64,000 bases of DNA from Steinernema hermaphroditum. Lineage: Eukaryota > Nematoda > Chromadorea > Rhabditida > Steinernematidae. The stretch spans positions 9,858,001-9,922,000 of the forward strand of contig CM059625.1 in the NCBI GenBank assembly GCA_030435675.1. The letters are read 5' to 3'. The position numbers and the translations under genes are program-made. Of this stretch, positions 14,001-24,439 are shown one piece after another (positions within the stretch are counted from its first letter, which is position 1; every line of letters begins with the position of its first letter). Below the pieces are notes generated by a model that was given only the letters and a program-made list of their open reading frames with translations, did no database searches and was not told the DNA's origin.

Positions 14001-17000
14001 ACATGTTTTAATTACCTCGAGATAGTAAATCTTGTAGTCATCGTTGCAAATGAAACTTGATTCCAACTTCTGAGGGAAACACGGGTTAATATCGGAATTA
14101 AATGGAACATTAGTGGCTACGATAGAGTCTTTTGTAGTCACAGTGACTGCAAGGTTAAAATTGCTTGAAAGATTTCCTCCAATGACCGGGTTGACGCCTA
14201 AAGTCCAACATTCACTCTTGCTTGTTATCACGCCTACCATTTCCGTAAGTGAGATAGGGTTGAATTCCTAGCGTTTCTGCTTCGAAAGCCAGCCGAAGAT
14301 CGCTTGTTTCTTCACCCAGTATGCTTAATTTGTACATGATATCTGTTGTAAACGCCGACTGTATGGAAAGGCTATGCATGCCAGTGGTTAGATTAACACT
14401 AAAGAATGCCATGGAAGTCGTGACACTGAAAGGAGAGATCGGTGTCGTTGAATTATCCACCGTTAATAGGCATACTAAAAGTGAATATCAACCTATGACC
14501 TATGACACTACGGAAATACCAGCCGTGCACGTTGTGGAGAAGATGAAATCCGAGTCGTTCGCAACATAAAAGCTCTGCGTGGTGTACGCAAAGTTATTTG
14601 CCGAAGTTTCCATGTTAATAAAAACTGATGGCGTATTGGAAATTGTGTGATAGTTCGAAATGAACTAAACAAGGTACACAAGGGTCTTCGATAAAACAGC
14701 TGTGGCTTACCATTCCGATCTCGGCTGTGTATGGTGAGCACATAGCGAATCCGCCACTCAAAGTGGATAATGCCATAATGCCCATGTTATCACCCGCCGT
14801 TTGGATATGACAGTCCGAGATATTTTGCGAAATGGTAGTAACCTCAAACAGATCTTTGCACACAAGTAACTGACTCGAACACACCGTAATTCGTTTGCTG
14901 TAGATTGCTTTCAATGTGTCTCCATAACCTGCGCTTTTTCCAATTCCATTCGGCGTAATTACGAAAAGGTCCGAATAGCTCTGCACAGATGCGTCATTTA
15001 AGACATTTTTGATGCATTCGGCAAAGTCCCATTCACTCGCAGAGGCTTTGCTGTCGACTATGTTGTTCAAGAGGATATTTTTAAATCCGCGAAGATCAGT
15101 AGCACTCTGAATGATTATATCCTAAAAAGAACAGGACAGAGTTCGCTACCTTTAAAAGGCATTTTGAGTTGTCATTCAAAAATCCGATCGCATAGTTTGA
15201 ATATGGCACATTCTGTAGGTACGTCAGAAGTGGTTTCATGAGGGACGATCGATCGGATACATTGAAGAGCGACTGTACCAAATGATAATCATTGGCCAGA
15301 ACAAGTGCAAATGTTCTATTAGCGTTAGGTTCGGGACACAGAGTTTGCGGCACGGGCTTGGTTTCTGTCGTTGCTGTTGCTGTGGTTGATACTTCTGCTG
15401 TCGATGTTTGATTCGTACTGTCCTGATCAAATTCGTAATCGTAATCGAATTGATCGACGGATAAAGATGGAAAGTATTTGTCGTTGAATGGCTTCGAGCA
15501 GTACAATGGAACCACTTCCGAATAAAGACCACCGTTTAAAGTGATCTGAAATGGGTCACTTTGCCATGTCTTGCTGATCAGCTTACAGTAATTTGTGATT
15601 CTCCTTCATTTGAACATTGTACCTTGTAAGGTACAAGGTAATTATACTGACATTGACGGACTGCAAGTTGAGTCTCCGTTCCATTATCCAGTGAAGCGAC
15701 GTTGTCGCCACGTATTAACTCTACCTGTGCGCTTTTGATATCATCACCAGTGTAAAGGAGTACAATTAGGTTCTGTTGAAAATCTGGTGATATATACATG
15801 TATTTTTATGTTTTCAAGCTTATCGTTACCGGTGAACGGTACTGTTGATGTAACATCAGCGTCTGGGTTCGAGGTAAATCCTACACTTAAGCTGTCTTTG
15901 GCGTCCACTGCCCAAACTTCATAATAGCAAGGGAAATTGTCTTTGAATGTCAGGATGGTACCAGGCTCTTTCAACTTAAATAATATCCACCGACCAGCAT
16001 TTGCCACCACGTCCGCGGTTCCTCCAGCATACTCTAGAACAACAATTGATTAATCCGCTATGAATATTTGAGACGAACCCATGATGTTGGCTGCGTTGTC
16101 TGACAATGATGTCAAAGCTAAGTAAGTAGTATTCGATATTCCCATTGGATGCTGGACAAATATATTCGAACAGCTTGCTGCTCCGGCTGTACTAAGTACC
16201 GTATGAGCGTATTGTGAAGAAACGATTTTTTCAGAGAGCTGCACGTTTCGTTAAAATGGAAATGATCTTCTACCGACTCACCGAAGACAATGTTTCGTTT
16301 GTAAAGGTCGTTGCGATAGGTAGTGGCCTGTATGGAGCCAAGAACACGCCAAGCGTAGAATTAACGACACGTCGAAGATCCTTGAAGTCATCGCATAAGT
16401 AAGCGGTCGAACTTATACATCCTTGGTGGACTTTGAGATTAGGGCGGTACACGTACGCACTTATCTGAATACGAGCATCGAAGTTCATCTTCCAATATTT
16501 TGCACTTACTTTTACTCTTTTTGCTATGGCCACCTGTAGTAATTCATTGAGTTCTTCAGGGTTATTTTGCGCTAGAGCAACGTCGGTCCAAATTATGACA
16601 TGAGATTGAAAGTCCGAGATGTCCACGAGTTGTCTTATCCTTTCGATAGGGATTTCAGAAGGTTGCTTCAACTCATGGTTCTTCTGGAATGCTTCAGCTA
16701 CGCACTTTGGAGTGCTGCATTGCACTGAATCTTCGTTGAACATAATGTTGATTGTGACATCGGTGTGGTTCTTTGAGAACTCATAGAACGTTTCATTAAC
16801 ATAGTCAAAACTGCTCTTTAGAGCGAAATTCCAGCTGACATATAATGACAGGCTTTGCGGTCTTGCAACTGAGTGGAGCTGTTCAGACACACACCGAACT
16901 TGAATACACATTGTTATAAGTGCTGAATCGGGAAATTATGTACCTGGTTCACAGTGAAAACCCAGAAAGCCCGGCGGACAGTGACATACACCATTTGATA

Positions 17001-17431
17001 GAATGCCGTAATTAAGGCACTCATAGTTATTGCAGAGAGAGGCATCGCCTTCTGGGCCTATATACTTTGAAGAACAGTGGCACTGACCACAGTATTCAAG
17101 CCCATCGTTCTGACACTTCGACACTGAAAATTAAGAAAAAAATTTATGCGAATAATAGCGTGAAATATCAACCTTCTGTACTGGGAGTTGGTGATGTTGT
17201 TGTCACTGGCAGTAATGAGCTTGGTGTTGTGTTTCCGGGTGTTACATTCGTAGATGAACTACTTGTGGTAGAAGCCAAAGTGGCAGTTGGAGAAGTATAA
17301 GTCAAATCAGCTAAACAATACATATAATTGACGCATAATTTAAAACAATTGCTTATCGAACCTCCTAATGACGTAAAACATAGGAGCAAAGCTAAGGCTG
17401 TCCGTAAGCGTATTTTCACTGACGGCAACAT
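11042..17431 (-). CDS. Large secreted protein with EGF-like and VWA domains (IRG-7-like)
   Basis: Twenty-five exons, read right to left: 17431-17362, 17310-17173, 17123-16944, 16898-16282, 16238-16079, 16033-15830, 15783-15587, 15545-15150, 15106-14711, 14664-14520, 14474-14238, 14197-14016, 13976-13751, 13681-13544, 13463-13327, 13280-13089, 13046-12884, 12835-12650, 12569-12483, 12396-12239, 12188-11864, 11816-11728, 11676-11489, 11448-11338, 11291-11042. Every phase fits, giving about 1,723 residues. It opens with a signal peptide (hydrophobic LRTALALLLCF) and a Thr/Ser-rich linker, then cysteine-rich EGF-like units (exons 3, 13, 21), repeated nematode extracellular modules, a second Thr/Ser linker (11864-11960), and a C-terminal VWA-like domain beginning at VNITLFLFYDAS. 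The layout resembles C. elegans IRG-7, a secreted protein linked to intestinal immune responses; that assignment is by architecture only. TTTCAG directly precedes the ATG. A possible extra 5' exon (17671-17606) has canonical splice borders. Confidence 0.8.
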
Positions 17432-17437
17432 CTGAAA
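17432..17437 (-). promoter_or_regulatory. Splice acceptor abutting the ATG of the EGF/VWA gene
   Basis: On the minus strand TTTCAG is immediately followed by the ATG at 17431. With no leader between acceptor and start codon, this looks like a spliced-leader site with a zero-length native 5' UTR. If the small candidate exon at 17671-17606 is real, it could instead be a cis acceptor. Confidence 0.5.
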
Positions 17438-19210
17438 CATTAGTTCATATTTTTGTGTCAAAAAAAATTAAAATTGAAGCATAACACCAGAAAGGGAAGT
17501 GCATCCGGTGCGGTGTGCGTATGCGAATTCCAATTAGTCTCTTATCAGTCGCAACGTTAGGTCCCCACCCAACTGCGCTATGAAACTGATAAGGATAAAC
17601 TCACTTGTACATTTCGGGGCTTCATTGATTATCTGACGCCATTTGACGTGGGTGCCGAAACCAGAACACTGAAAAAAGTTAACGTGCCCAGATAAAACTT
17701 TAAATATAACCCAATGGAAGCATATTCAGCGTGAATATTAACAAATTAGTTGAGAAGCAGATCAGGTAGCCGCAGTTGTGACCATATATGGTGTGTAAGG
17801 GTTTTGTGACCTGTCTACCGATGGCCCTCTTCCTACTGCTATGTTCCTGAACTGTGTCACAACCGAGTCTATGTCTGTCACATTTTCTTTATAAATGGGT
17901 GGTTCACCATTGTGAATCATGCTTGGACATTCCAAGTATGGGACCTCATTGCATCCAACTTATTGAACTGTTCTTGTTGTACTTGCAACCATTATAAATG
18001 CGGTTGTGCACCTTTTACTGCGTTGCTGAGACATTTGAGTCTCAGACATGTGAGTCCCAGACTGTCCAGGACTCATGTGTCGGACAGTCTAAGGCCAAGT
18101 CCCCCCGTAGGCGGTAAGACATATTAGCCTGCTGGCAGTAAGCATGTGTTGGAGACACCATAGCTCTGTGGTTGGAATGAATGGTGCTTAGAAAATAAGA
18201 TAAAAGTGACTCAACAACTGTGAAGAAACGCTAGTCTTACCATCCCCAGAGGCATAGTACTGGTTTGAGCGATGAGATCTCAACTGTCTCTGTGGCTCAT
18301 TGGGAACGTGTTTCATTCGTAATCGGTCGGTGTCGATTTCGTCCCCCTCCGGGTGCCTATTTTGCTTGGTTGTCTAGGGGATGCATGTTGTATTCTTCAT
18401 AGCAAGGTATAATAAAGAGTTTGAAATGTGTTCCTATGAGTCGGTGATTTGCTCTTCTTCTCAGCACAATATATTATTCACGTTTTCATACATCTTCTCA
18501 GTGTTCAAAAATGACAAATTATCGCCAGCAACATTCCAAGGTCGCATATGTGCAATGCTTGCGTACTTGCTGTACTGTAATACGTGTGGTAGAAATGGCC
18601 ACTTTTGTGTGATTTGCCTGAAACTGTTGCATGTGATGCCACTGAAGGATGCACTGCTCGCGATGCGTAGTTTGCAGATCAGCTTATGTACAATAGCGCT
18701 TAAGAACGGCTTGCTATTCACTTATTGACGGACGGAAACCAAGAAAGAAAATTCAGAAAAAAGTATAGTAAGTGATTACGTTCAAATGACCCTCATTTCG
18801 AATAAAACCCTCGTCACAATCGCGACTCATTTTTGTGCGAATAAATAGTAAGTACAAGACATGTCCCTAACGAACCAGTTTGAATGAGCCTTTGGGTGAA
18901 ACTCGAACTGTTGCTCTCGCGCGCGTGTGCTGGTTGTTCGTTAAAACATGCAAAAAAGCTGTAAATCATTTTGAAGATAAGACCCCATTACTTCAAAATC
19001 TTGGCGCGCACTGCCTGAGCAATTGAAGAGGCAAGCGTTGTCTTTCCGACTGTCGCACTCGCTCGCTAGTGGATGATCGCGGCAAAGTTCGTCATATCCG
19101 TCGGGTTGCGCTCTGCCCATTTCTGTTCCCAGGCGTGCTAAATGTAACTTTGTGATTTAGTTATCGATCGTTAATTCTGTCGCGAATTTCAGCCGTCCCG
19201 CGATCGAAGC
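17438..19210. other. Intergenic region, divergent promoters
   Basis: It lies between the EGF/VWA gene (minus) and the lipase gene (plus), so it should hold both promoters. The stretch 17900-18360 is richer in G/C and contains a small inverted repeat (listed separately). A plus-strand open frame at 18381-18728 has no recognisable domain. The acceptor-like ATTTCAG near 19186-19192 precedes the lipase ATG. Confidence 0.4.
18061..18088. repeat. Small perfect inverted repeat (7-base arms)
   Basis: ACTGTCC at 18061-18067 is complementary to GGACAGT at 18082-18088, with a 14-base loop. The words GAGTC, GACTC and GTCTC recur around it from 18030 to 18080. It may be a hairpin or part of an old mobile element, and lies outside any gene. 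Confidence 0.35.
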
Positions 19211-22042
19211 ATGAGAAGCGCTTCATCCCTACTTTTGAAGCAGGTTAGTCCATTGTCGCTGCTGTAGAATGTGAACGCCATAATTTGAGCATTTCAGTAT
19301 GCGAGAGACAACGAATCCTACTTCAGACAAAATGCTTATTGCGGATATTCGCAGCGTCTTTCTGCATGCTGTGAGGAGATGATTCGCTTAACCGATATGC
19401 TGGAAGGTTTGTTCCTCGCTGACACAACGACAATGATTGATACGCATTTGAATAGAACTTGGTAGTAAGCTGCAGGATCTTGCCGTGAAGTGCGATTATG
19501 ATGCAGAAACTCCTGGAAACGGCTTCAGGCATGTTTGAATTCCATTTTATACTTTGCTTATGATTTGTTTTCAGATCATTAATTTATGTGTCTGATGCAG
19601 TTGTCATGCACACAATCACTCTTTTACGAACAATAACTGAAATCCGAGGCATGATGATGTTTCGCGTCATTCATTATTGCAAGGAAGCTGAGGGATTTGG
19701 TGCGGTGCTCAGGTTTTTAGTCCTTTCCACTCAACAGGTTTGTTTGCATTAGACATTAATCAGTTGGAGTTTTTGCAGTTTTTGCTTGCTTCCAATTGCA
19801 TTTTATACCATCATGTTTTAGGTCATAGGTTGCTCTGGCCAACTGGAGAAAAATTCCTTGTTCCCACCATTGGAAGGAGACTATTCAAAATATAATAGTC
19901 TTTTCAAGAACATTGAATCACTTGATGCTTCCTGCTTTTATGCGCGAGCTCTTGGCTTTCAGGTACTGATTTCAGTATGGTTGGCCTGATCTTATTTCCG
20001 TTTAGTTCGTTCCTTCTGTATGCAAAATATTCCGTTTTATCGGAGTTGTTTTGGCAACCTACAGTCTAAGTTGGGAAGACGGTCATGGCCCACTTGGGAC
20101 TTTTCTGCATTCGGGGCGTTTTCTGTTAAGTCCTGAACAACGTGCGGAACGAATAATAAAAGTATGGCTCTGGCTTGAATTACTTCTTCGTATTATATGT
20201 ATATTTATAGATCACACGAGAAGCAGATATAGAGTTCTGCAGAGCATTCTGGAATTTATCAGAGCTCGGATCAGTAAGTTGTGCATCATTTTCGATTCTC
20301 ATTGGCTCTATTTAGGTAGGAAAATGGTTTTGCCCAAATATGGCCATCTGTGATCTGCGAGATATTGCTTTCGTGGGTCCGATATCTATGGAAACTAATT
20401 CCGGCAAACGAGTTCTTATCCCCGAGCCTTCTGCACACACAGGACACAGGCCTGTTCGCATAAGAGTTATTTCTTACGCGCATCGTGAGGGAGTGGTCAG
20501 TTAAAAGAGTTCACAACTAGCTTTATTTATGCATGTTTCAGAGCTGTGCCCCTTCGCGTTTCCCGTTATCACCTAACCTTATTATTCACTGTCACGGTGG
20601 TGGTTATGTGGCAACATCGTCAAAGTCTCACGAGGTATGCTACTCGAATTTTTACTTCTCTAATTCACTTCTGCTTATTTTAGACGTATTTGCGAGCTTG
20701 GGCTAAGTCTCTGAACTGTACGGTCGTATCTGTTGATTATTCTCTTGCTCCGGAAAATCCATTTCCTCGAGCGACAGAGGAAGTGCTTTACGCTTATGCG
20801 TGGATGGTCAGAAACCCGGAGAAAGTTGGTACGGTTCAGTGCGATCTGTAGTTTTCCGAATGCACTATTTCAGGTTGGACAGGAGAGAAAGTTGTCATGG
20901 CCGGCGATTCAGCTGGAGGCAATCTAGTTATGTCAACTAATTTGCGTCTCATTGAACTCGATGTAAAACGCATGCCGGATGGCATCGTTCCAATTTACAC
21001 ACCATTCTTATTTCAGGTAAGAGGGAACGAATTATTTTGCGTTTTCTCATGTATAGTTTTGTAGTATTTGCCATCTCCCTCCCGAGTTTTAAGCTTTATG
21101 GATCCGCTGCTTCACATGGGAGTTGTGTTGCGTTGTGTTGAAGCATACGCGGGGGACGTTAATTGCGAAGATGACAATGACTGCTCAAGTGTGTTTGTTA
21201 ATAACAACGATGATTCGCTGGTCTCGCAAATTTCCGAGACATCCACTATAGCATTTGACAGCCGTCCGAATTCCATCTCCGTATTTGATTCGGGAGACGT
21301 TAATTGCGATTCATCATATTCTCACACAACGGTTGCCGCCACAGCACCAACCACACCCATTACTCTTCACAAGCCATTGGTATAGTTATGTGTCTGTTGT
21401 CAAGTTAGTATTTGTATTTAAGACCCACCGACGTTCACTGAGCCAGAGCATTGCCGATATAGCCGATACTGCCGCTTCAGCTGCAGGACACGCTTTCGAC
21501 AATTTATCTGGGTGGTTTGAGAAGAAAATGCCTGTTGGTTTCTCAGACAAAGTGAAACTAGAGCGGTCGACATCTCTGACACCAGAGATGATAGAAGAGT
21601 TGCCACAAGAGGTTCCTTTCTGGTTATTTAGCTGACCACTGTTGACGTTATTTCAGGAGGCTGCCAGTCGTGAATCTCCGTTCGATCAATTGCTAAAGAT
21701 CAAAATTCCGAGAGATCCCTTAATATCGCCTATGTATGCGTCGTCAGACTTTCTGAGAAGGCTACCTCCGGTTTCCTTTGTTGTATGTGAGTGATTGCTT
21801 GTTCATTACCTTCGTTTTTATTCTAGGCGTGCCATCTCGACCCACTCTTGGACGACACCATCCAGTTTGCTCGCAAATTACGAGATGCAGGAGGAAATGT
21901 GAAAAGTTTGGATATCCTGGAAGGCTTGCCTCATGGCTTCCTGAATTTCACGCTTATGTCTTCTGAATGCCGGGACGGTTCGAGAGTTTGTGTGAATCGG
22001 ATAAGACATTTTTTCGGCTTATCGGATGATTTTACTTGTTAA
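19211..22042 (+). CDS. hosl-1: Hormone-sensitive lipase
   Basis: A cytosolic or lipid-droplet lipase that hydrolyses diacylglycerol and other esters. Fifteen exons: 19211-19243, 19298-19406, 19456-19528, 19575-19737, 19822-19962, 20006-20161, 20211-20273, 20316-20495, 20542-20634, 20684-20828, 20874-21016, 21065-21379, 21423-21611, 21657-21782, 21827-22042. They sum to 714 residues. The N-terminal half is the HSL-specific helical domain. The alpha/beta hydrolase half carries the oxyanion HGGG (about 20605), the nucleophile motif GDSAG (about 20900), the acid in HLDPLLDD and the base in LPHGF near the C terminus. A Ser/Asp-rich loop (21140-21600) sits between the GDSAG and acid blocks, where HSL carries its regulatory module. 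One intron is GC-AG. All catalytic residues are present, so the gene looks intact. Confidence 0.95.
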
Positions 22043-22863
22043 TAAGTTGTGATTTTATCAGTGTTGGTTATATGTAAGTATGTACGTATCGTAAATTCTG
22101 TGATAGTAAGTGCCAAAGGCGCTCAAGATGGTTGTTAATGATGTTGTATATATGTCCTTATCGGTAATGTATAGATTTTCAGTTAAAATTAAATGATTTC
22201 GCGGTGCATTCGTGTGTTGTTATGCTGGAGAGGAATTGCGGGCGTAATAGGTGTTGGATTGGTCGTCAAGAGTGCTGAAGGGGATGTCTCTTAATAATCG
22301 GTCGCCATAGCGACGACCATCTTCGCGAGGCCCCGGCTACGGTAGGAGGGGGAGCACATAAGTTTGCCATCCAGTGTGTCAGACAAATTGTGTTAATTCT
22401 GGCATTGGTGAAGGTCGAGATAGTGTTTTATCCAGTGGCTACCGTCTCCAGGGTTCGACTGTAATGAATCCGAGTAGTTTCAGTAAGTTCATTGTTGTCA
22501 GATCGCTCATGAAAATTGTTTGTTAACTTATTCTCTGCAGCATTTCGGGTTCAGAATGATAGTGATATGGGAAAATATATCTCTGTTTCTGAAAGTCCGG
22601 ATAAGATTTGTCGCGGACAAGAATACGGAAATTGCTCTTAACGGAAACAATTAGGTTGAGGGGTGTGATGTGAAACAACACTTTAGAACGGATTACAATT
22701 ACAGGTGAATACGTTTGATGCCTTTTTGTCGACGTTGTTTTGGCCCAGATGGAATGTGCTCTTTGTGGTTCAAACGGAAATGGTGGCCGGAAGAGCGTAG
22801 CGCCAGCCCCGGATTTCCTCAATTGAGCGCCATTTCACTGACTGTGCACCACACTTTCCATTT
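22043..22863. other. Intergenic region between lipase and ETS genes
   Basis: It should contain the lipase 3' UTR (AT-rich to about 22200) and the ETS promoter. I see no exon, RNA gene or repeat. Confidence 0.4.
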
Positions 22864-24328
22864 ATGTTTAGCACAGACATGATGGAGATACCGACGAATC
22901 GTAAGGTGACTGTTTCAGATAGCACATACGAAAGTCTTCGACAACGGGCTCCTCACTGGCACGACAATGCCCTCCCACTCTCTAACACAGAAACAACGTT
23001 TCGAAATCCTGCTGGTAACAGAGGTAGGCTTCTGGAAACACTTTTGTTCTACCCCTTCTCCGACTGTCTATATGGGAAACCGATCTTTCTGATGCAAGGC
23101 AAGACTAGTGATGCTTTCTGATGTGACGTTAGTTAAAAGCCATGTCGAAGCGTTTCTCGAAAATGTAGTGAGTTGCTGCTTAAAGCTCGGTTCACAATGT
23201 GAGGGCCGAAAGGACGACCGCCTGCGGTTTCCGGAAACGGCGTTAATGGCTTTCGATCGGTCAGGTGAATAACGCGCGGCTCTCCTGCCTTCATGCATGT
23301 AATAGCCTTTGCTTCGAGTCTTTCAAAGAGTCACCACGCTAAGGGGAGGAAAATGAAAGGAAAATTCTACAAAAATATGTAATTCTTTACAAAGTTTGGT
23401 CTTTAGATTGCTTTCACTACGGATCGCTTCTATCACGACTTCCAAATCAAAGTAAGGTTGAATGTGGGATTAATCTGTCTACCTTCTACTTAGATAGCGG
23501 ACAAATTCAATTGTGGCAGTTTCTCCTTGAACTTCTTTCTGATGCGGGCAATAATGCTCACTGCATAACGTGGGAAGGTGGAAATGGCGAGTTCAAACTG
23601 CTGGACCCCGATGAAGTCGCCCGTAAGTGGGGAGAAAGAAAGAGGTAACAACCCCATGTATTGCGTATGTACGGTAGGAGCTCCTTTAGCAAACCAAACA
23701 TGAACTACGATAAGCTGAGCCGAGCTCTCCGCTACTACTATGATAAAAACATTATGACGAAGGTACATGGAAAAAGATACGCTTACAAGTTCGACTTTAA
23801 TGGACTTGCACAAGCATGTCAGAACTCAGCCACGTCAGAACTGACCGCAGCAGGCCTTAACTATCAACACGGTATGTTCCTTTTGTCTTTATGAACGCAA
23901 GCCCGAAATCCCTATGCTGTTGGCTCCTTGTCCATCATCGATTCGAAGAGTTTAAGCACCCATAATTGCAGCAATCATCCTCACCTGCCTGCAATTAGCA
24001 ATAGTCAAAAACAATTTAATGACTCTCCAACTTTAACGTATCGAAAATTACAGGGTATGCGTCGCACGACATTCTTCTTCAACACTACCAGTCAGCAGTT
24101 CCTAAGTTAACAACGAGTTCGGGAGTAGTTTCGTATCCATCGCTTCTGGCGGCGTCTAACCTTGCAACCGCTGGAGAACGAGGAGCATCGCCTCTTCCGC
24201 CAGCAGCAGCTAACTACTGGCCTCAAACCGCTCATCACCCAGCAAATCCTTACTTCTATTCAGGGGTGCCCAACGCGTACTACGCAGTTGCTGGGATCAA
24301 AGAAGAATGTCCACCTCACACGTCGTAA
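22864..24328 (+). CDS. ets-5: ETS-domain transcription factor, ERG/FLI/FEV class
   Basis: Five exons: 22864-23023, 23407-23451, 23494-23644, 23690-23871, 24054-24328; 270 residues. The ETS domain spans exons 3 and 4. It starts at [12 protein letters not shown], carries [10 protein letters not shown] and the recognition helix [10 protein letters not shown], and ends at [11 protein letters not shown]. It should bind GGA(A/T)-core DNA. These residues match the FEV/ERG/FLI group closely. The short 23407-23451 exon is inferred from matching phases and clean splice sites. The tail is rich in Ala, Pro, Tyr and His, as in FEV. In C. elegans, ETS-5 is the FEV (Pet-1) relative and acts in sensory neurons; AST-1 is the alternative. 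AATAAA lies at 24361. Confidence 0.9.
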
Positions 24329-24360
24329 TCATCATTTTGCTACACAAAGTTCTGTAAATC

Positions 24361-24366
24361 AATAAA
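24361..24366 (+). terminator. Poly(A) signal of the ETS gene
   Basis: AATAAA lies 33 bases after the ETS stop codon and is followed by a T-rich tract, a typical nematode 3' end. The convergent RhoGAP gene stops at 24440, so the two 3' ends are only about 75 bases apart. Confidence 0.7.
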
Positions 24367-24439
24367 GTTTTTCATTGTTACACGATTTTTTCCATTGGTA
24401 CACGGCTCAAAGAGTAATGTCATTTTACCGGCTAACTAC

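Noticed and set aside
16923..16943. 21-base intron in the EGF/VWA gene (acceptor GATTCAG)
   Set aside because: Too short to splice. Using the next in-phase AG gives a normal 45-base intron, which I adopted.
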